Part shown: in pieces, positions 60,662 to 64,000 of the stretch
Layout: each line of letters begins with the position of its first letter
How positions within the stretch are numbered: the first letter of the stretch is position 1
Assembly (NCBI RefSeq): GCF_016765695.1
Contig: NZ_JAETGO010000048.1
Coordinates: 83,503 to 147,502, forward strand
Origin: Sporosalibacterium faouarense
Lineage (GTDB): Bacteria > Bacillota > Clostridia > Tissierellales > VENL01
Direction of reading: 5' to 3'
DNA length: 64,000 nt
Program-made: the position numbers and the translations under genes
The notes under the pieces: model-generated
Told to the model about the DNA's origin: nothing
What the model saw: only the letters and a program-made list of their open reading frames with translations
The model's database searches: none

Positions 60662-61441
60662 TTACATCGCTAAGCTTCTATGTATTTCATTGTTAAGTTC
60701 TATGAGTTTAGAATCATTTGATCCACTGCATTCAATTATCTTCTTTGCAATTTTATATTGTCCAAGTTTAAAATAGCAAAGTGCCTTATAGTATGTCACT
60801 TCATTATCATAATCAATATTTTCATTTAAATTTAACCGTATTACACTATCACATAGGTTAAAGTAAATGATTGCTTGCCCAAGCTGTTTTTGTTTTAGTA
60901 AAGTTATGCCTATGTTTTTGTAAACATCTTTCATGGCATGATAATCATTTTCTTTAGCAAAATAAATTAGGGAATCTAAAAATTGGGTAATAGCACATAT
61001 ATATCTATTATTATTAAATGATGTAATACCCTTTAAGAAAAGTGCTCTCCCCTTGAAATGTAATAAATTGTAATCTGTTGATATAAGAATAGTATTATGT
61101 AAGTTTACATTGGCCTCATAATTGGTTATTTCTAGATTCGACTCTACTTCATACAACCACTCTTCACACTTATCCTTTGCTATATCCTTTTCATTCTTTA
61201 ATAGATAAGACGCGTGAATTTGTATATCCTTCCCTTTTTGTCTTGCAATTTCATTAATCTTTTGAGCTAAATAAGAAGCATTTATGGCATTAATATCTCT
61301 TCTATTATTTTCAAACATTGAAATATAGTTCTTTGAAAACTTATCACCTGCCAATTCTTCTTGTTTTACTTGTAATTCCTTTCTCAATTGCCGCAGCCTT
61401 TGTCCCGGATTTAAAATTTTTACATCTTCCAACCAAATCAC
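60662..61441 (-). CDS. Xre-type helix-turn-helix regulator with TPR domain (RNPP-like)
   Basis: 259 aa. GQRLRQLRKELQVKQEELAG followed by FSKNYISMFENNRRDI is an Xre helix-turn-helix at about residues 12-50. TPR-like helices follow (HFKGRALFLKGITSFNNNRY, KDVYKNIGITLLKQKQLGQA, YYKALCYFKLGQYKIAKKII). This is the plan of RNPP peptide-responsive regulators (Rap, NprR, PlcR), but no signalling peptide gene is evident nearby. GTG at 61441 or TTG three codons on may start it, both close to GGGGTGATT. Confidence 0.75.
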   Translation of the reverse strand: MIWLEDVKILNPGQRLRQLRKELQVKQEELAGDKFSKNYISMFENNRRDINAINASYLAQKINEIARQKGKDIQIHASYLLKNEKDIAKDKCEEWLYEVESNLEITNYEANVNLHNTILISTDYNLLHFKGRALFLKGITSFNNNRYICAITQFLDSLIYFAKENDYHAMKDVYKNIGITLLKQKQLGQAIIYFNLCDSVIRLNLNENIDYDNEVTYYKALCYFKLGQYKIAKKIIECSGSNDSKLIELNNEIHRSLAM

Positions 61442-61750
61442 CCCAAAAATTTGTATTATAAAATTTGTGTAACGCTAAAAACAGTTGATCCCCACAATCA
61501 AACTGGCCTTAATATTTAAGTCTTATATTTAACTAAAAGCTCCATAAAAATAGTTATTTATTATACTTCCCCTCTTATTGTTAATTTTTTCTCATTATCT
61601 ATACTAATAATACTTTCAATATTAAAACAAAAAATCCTTCAATTTTTCTATAAAATTAACAAAAAGTGCGAAAAATTCTGACAAATTTATCGATATAATT
61701 ACACATGCGCTATATTTACATTATAATACTTTTTTTAAATTTTTAAAAAT

Positions 61751-61786
61751 AAATTATCCGGTAAATTAAAATTTACCGGATAATTT
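61751..61786. terminator. Terminator after phoH
   Basis: Perfect 17-bp stem (AAATTATCCGGTAAATT and its complement) with a 2-nt centre. It lies 44 nt past the phoH stop. The rest of the gene-free interval 61442-61830 is AT-rich leader of the Xre gene with no other structure I can support. Confidence 0.75.
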
Positions 61787-61830
61787 ATTTTCAGAGAAAA
61801 TTATATGTTGAAATTTTTGCAATTTACTCA

Positions 61831-63168
61831 TTAAAGAATATCTGCTGCAAGCTGTGCTAAAGTAGACCTCTCACCTTTTATAAGATTTATATGGGCTCCT
61901 TCATTATATTCTTTAAATTTTTCAACTATATAAACAAGTCCGTTACTACTAGAATCTAAGTATGGATGGTCTATTTGCTCTGGATCTCCCACCAAGACAA
62001 TTTTACTATTCTCACCCACTCTAGAAACTATAGTTTTCACCTCATGCTTTGTCAAATTTTGTGCTTCATCTATAATAATAAACTGATTAGGTATAGTTCT
62101 GCCTCTAATAAAGGTTAATGCTTCAACTTCTAATTTTTTCATTCCAACTACAATATCTTCAATATCTCTGTTTCTTCGTGTGCCAAAAATATATTCTAAA
62201 TTATCATATATAGGTTGAATCCAAGGTCTGAGCTTTTCGTCTTTATCACCAGGTAAAAAACCCAAATCTTTTCCCATAGGAACTATGGGTCTTGCAACTA
62301 AAAGCTTTTTATATCTATTTAACTCTTCAGTCTTGTAAAGCCCTGATGCAAGGGCAAGCAATGTCTTTCCAGTACCTGCTCTCCCTGTAATTGTCACAAG
62401 GGGTATAGAATCATCTAATAATAATTCTAACGCCATTTTTTGTTGAGCATTTCTTGCTCTAATTCCCCATACATCTTGCTCACCTAGATGTAATTGCTCT
62501 AATCTATCACTATTAGAATTATATTTTCCTATCGCAGATTTTGATGACCCAAATATATCTTTTAATATAAAAAACTGATGCGGATTAGTTAGATATTTAT
62601 TAAAGGGCTTTGATGATATATCTAAAAAACCTTCTGCATAAAATTTGTCTATTAAAGATGGTGAAATTTTAACACTTTCAAATCCATAATACATATCTTG
62701 ATTACTAATTATCCTACCAGATAAATAATCTTGAGAATCAATACCTAAAGCATTTGCTTTTACCCTTACCAATACATCTCTACTTACTAGTATTATTTGT
62801 TTATCACTTTTAATATTTTCTTCTTCTTTTAAGAGATTTAAAGCAACTGCTAAGATACGATTATCATTACTTCTTTCATTAAAGTACTCGCCTACTTCAT
62901 CAAAATGCTTGTGGTTAAGTTCAACCCTTAATGTTCCTCCATTTTCTAATGTTATTCCTTTTTGCAAATGGCTTCCTTTTTCTCTAAGGTTATCAAGAAT
63001 TCTAGATACATGCCTTGCATTTCTTCCTATATCATCTCCCAACCTTTTTTTATGATCAATTTCCTCAAGCACTACTACTGGAATAATTACTTCATTATCA
63101 TCAAAGCTGAATAATGAACTGGGATCTTCTAAAAGAACACTTGTATCTAATACAAAAACCTTTTTCAA
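61831..63168 (-). CDS. PIN-PhoH family ATPase (YlaK-like)
   Basis: 445 aa. An N-terminal PIN nuclease domain (KKVFVLDTSVLLEDP, then VLEEIDHKKRLGDDIGRNAR and the acidic NDNRILAVAL) is joined to a PhoH ATPase with Walker A TITGRAGTGKTLLALASGL near residue 255 and Walker B FIIIDEAQNLTKHE. PIN-PhoH proteins are RNA helicase-nucleases. TTG start behind GGGAGGCGTAAA. It is a single gene between terminators. Confidence 0.9.
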   Translation of the reverse strand: MKKVFVLDTSVLLEDPSSLFSFDDNEVIIPVVVLEEIDHKKRLGDDIGRNARHVSRILDNLREKGSHLQKGITLENGGTLRVELNHKHFDEVGEYFNERSNDNRILAVALNLLKEEENIKSDKQIILVSRDVLVRVKANALGIDSQDYLSGRIISNQDMYYGFESVKISPSLIDKFYAEGFLDISSKPFNKYLTNPHQFFILKDIFGSSKSAIGKYNSNSDRLEQLHLGEQDVWGIRARNAQQKMALELLLDDSIPLVTITGRAGTGKTLLALASGLYKTEELNRYKKLLVARPIVPMGKDLGFLPGDKDEKLRPWIQPIYDNLEYIFGTRRNRDIEDIVVGMKKLEVEALTFIRGRTIPNQFIIIDEAQNLTKHEVKTIVSRVGENSKIVLVGDPEQIDHPYLDSSSNGLVYIVEKFKEYNEGAHINLIKGERSTLAQLAADIL

Positions 63169-63298
63169 ATTTACGCCTCCCTATAAATGCTGTTTATACA
63201 TAATATTCTAAAGCCCACAAAAACTTGTTAGTTTTATATTAATAAATCAGTGTTGATTCTGTATTAGATTTACTTTAATTTAAATTTAACACTAAAAT

Positions 63299-63326
63299 AA
63301 GGCAATAGTTTCAAAACCATTGCCTT
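63299..63326 (-). terminator. Terminator after the HPP gene
   Basis: AAGGCAATGGTTT/AAACTATTGCCTT stem (G-U pair on the minus strand) followed by ATTTT, 17 nt past the stop. Confidence 0.7.
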
Positions 63327-63342
63327 GTCTTTTATAATAATA

Positions 63343-63873
63343 TTATTTTAAATCAATTAATAAATTCCTTTTCATTAAAATCCATTTTACTAACCACATA
63401 TATACTACACAAAACAATATAATTAAAATAGTTACATAATTCCATTTACTTAAAACTAAACTTAATGCCATTCCCACAGCTGGAGGATGTTCAGTATTGG
63501 TTACAGTCAAAATTAAAATTGTTAATCCAACGGATATAGCGCCTGCAACTGCATATAATAGCCTAAAAGCCATCTCACTATTAAAGAAATTAAATAAGCC
63601 TATAACTAGCAAGTGAAATATAACTCCAATAAATATACCTGTAGCATATCCACCCATTATATTACGTGTCTGTGCAGTGTAACTGTTAGGAATAGCAAAT
63701 ACAATAAATGTAGTTGCTCCTAAACTTGTAATAATAGAACCTTGAGTAAAAAGATTAAAAAATAAAAGCATAAGTAGTATTGTAAAAGCGGCTAAAGAGC
63801 ATTGTAGAATATATCTTTTAATATTCGGTTTAGCCTTTTTATCAAATAATTGGATAATTACACGACCCTTCAT
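63343..63873 (-). CDS. HPP-family integral membrane protein
   Basis: 176 aa with about five helices. TLILTVTNTEHPPAVGMALS holds the HPP motif that names the family, and TSLGATTFIVFAIP is the conserved N-terminal half motif. HPP proteins are associated with nitrite or anion transport in plastids and cyanobacteria; the bacterial substrate is uncertain. No clear ribosome binding site precedes the ATG at 63873. Confidence 0.75.
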   Translation of the reverse strand: MKGRVIIQLFDKKAKPNIKRYILQCSLAAFTILLMLLFFNLFTQGSIITSLGATTFIVFAIPNSYTAQTRNIMGGYATGIFIGVIFHLLVIGLFNFFNSEMAFRLLYAVAGAISVGLTILILTVTNTEHPPAVGMALSLVLSKWNYVTILIILFCVVYMWLVKWILMKRNLLIDLK

Positions 63874-63937
63874 AATGTATTCATATTATTATAATAGTCT
63901 CATTTTAAATAAAGGTCAAATAAATTCAATGCAAAAG

Positions 63938-64000
63938 AAGTGAACTCGTTCTGCTCAAGCAGAACATCGGGGCTTCAGATGGAGACTCCACTCCACCTGA
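63938..64000. repeat. Hairpin-rich dispersed repeat, copy 2 (cut by the window edge)
   Basis: It aligns with 18305-18364 with about four substitutions. GTTCTGCT/AGCAGAAC is a perfect inverted repeat in this copy. It lies upstream of the HPP gene and runs off the window. Confidence 0.6.

Noticed and set aside
60662..61441. Quorum-sensing cassette with an RNPP regulator
   Set aside because: No adjacent short ORF with a signal-peptide-like export sequence follows the regulator gene; only a terminator is present.
1..64000. tRNA or rRNA genes, prophage, CRISPR-Cas, restriction-modification system
   Set aside because: No T-loop-like GGTTCGAATCC motif in an intergenic region and no hallmark proteins of these systems were seen on either strand.

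Overview
The window is AT-rich (about 70% A+T by eye) DNA from an anaerobic, low-GC Gram-positive bacterium, most likely a Clostridia/Tissierellia-type Firmicute. The evidence is a class III (oxygen-sensitive) ribonucleotide reductase with its radical-SAM activase, a second glycyl radical enzyme with its activase, strong GGAGG ribosome binding sites, many TTG/GTG starts, ABC-2 transporters paired with NarL-type two-component systems, ECF sigma factors, HelD and YlaK-type PhoH. No tRNA, rRNA, CRISPR array or prophage was seen. The species cannot be fixed from the sequence.

Layout. 1-6.1 kb (minus strand): a sugar-phosphate block (Gfo/Idh/MocA oxidoreductase fragment, PfkB-family kinase, ManA), a decayed TnpB-like relic with an array of inverted repeats, an RmlD-like SDR, a DUF89 damage-control phosphatase and a DeoR regulator. 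6.3-9.5 kb (plus): a glycyl radical eliminase and its activase, divergent from deoR. 9.5-16.5 kb (minus): tcdA, a TPR protein, glnS with an elaborate leader (promoter, folded RNA, intrinsic terminator, 25-codon ORF), then nrdD-nrdG. 16.6-22 kb (minus): an MFS pump, a small promoter-operator-ORF-terminator unit, a sensorless MCP behind a TetR gene, and an M28 lipoprotein peptidase. 22.1-23.7 kb (plus): thiD and thiE. 23.8-29.2 kb (minus): nitroreductase, a TetR-autoregulated ABC-2 operon, a PAP2 phosphatase and an MFS protein. 29.5-38.5 kb (minus): a linearmycin-resistance-like (LnrLMN-type) ABC operon with a lipoprotein, flanked on both sides by HisKA_3/NarL two-component systems. 38.9-40.9 kb: an ECF sigma/DUF4179 pair. 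41.1-42.7 kb: an IS1182-family insertion. 42.7-44.7 kb: an MFS-ArsR operon with a 47-bp palindromic operator. 45-47.2 kb: an ABC-F protein with an attenuator-like leader. 47.2-52.3 kb: two convergent low-complexity small genes, then a sigY-yxlCDEFG-like cluster. 52.5-54.8 kb: a MarR-ABC exporter operon. 54.9-64 kb: HelD, a large phosphatase-like membrane protein, an Xre-TPR regulator, PhoH/PIN and an HPP protein.

The region is dominated by self-contained regulated export and stress modules. At least five have their own regulator and a visible operator or attenuator: TetR-ABC at 27 kb, ArsR-MFS at 44.7 kb, ABC-F at 46-47 kb, SigY-like at 52 kb, and MarR-ABC at 54.7 kb. Between them sit short dispersed repeats: a family with AAATTGCATAT/ATATGCAATTT ends in five clear copies, and a hairpin-rich repeat found at 18.3 kb and at the right edge. 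The features most likely to be new are the glnS leader RNA, the glycyl radical enzyme locus, the small regulated unit at 18.0-18.3 kb and the dispersed repeat family.
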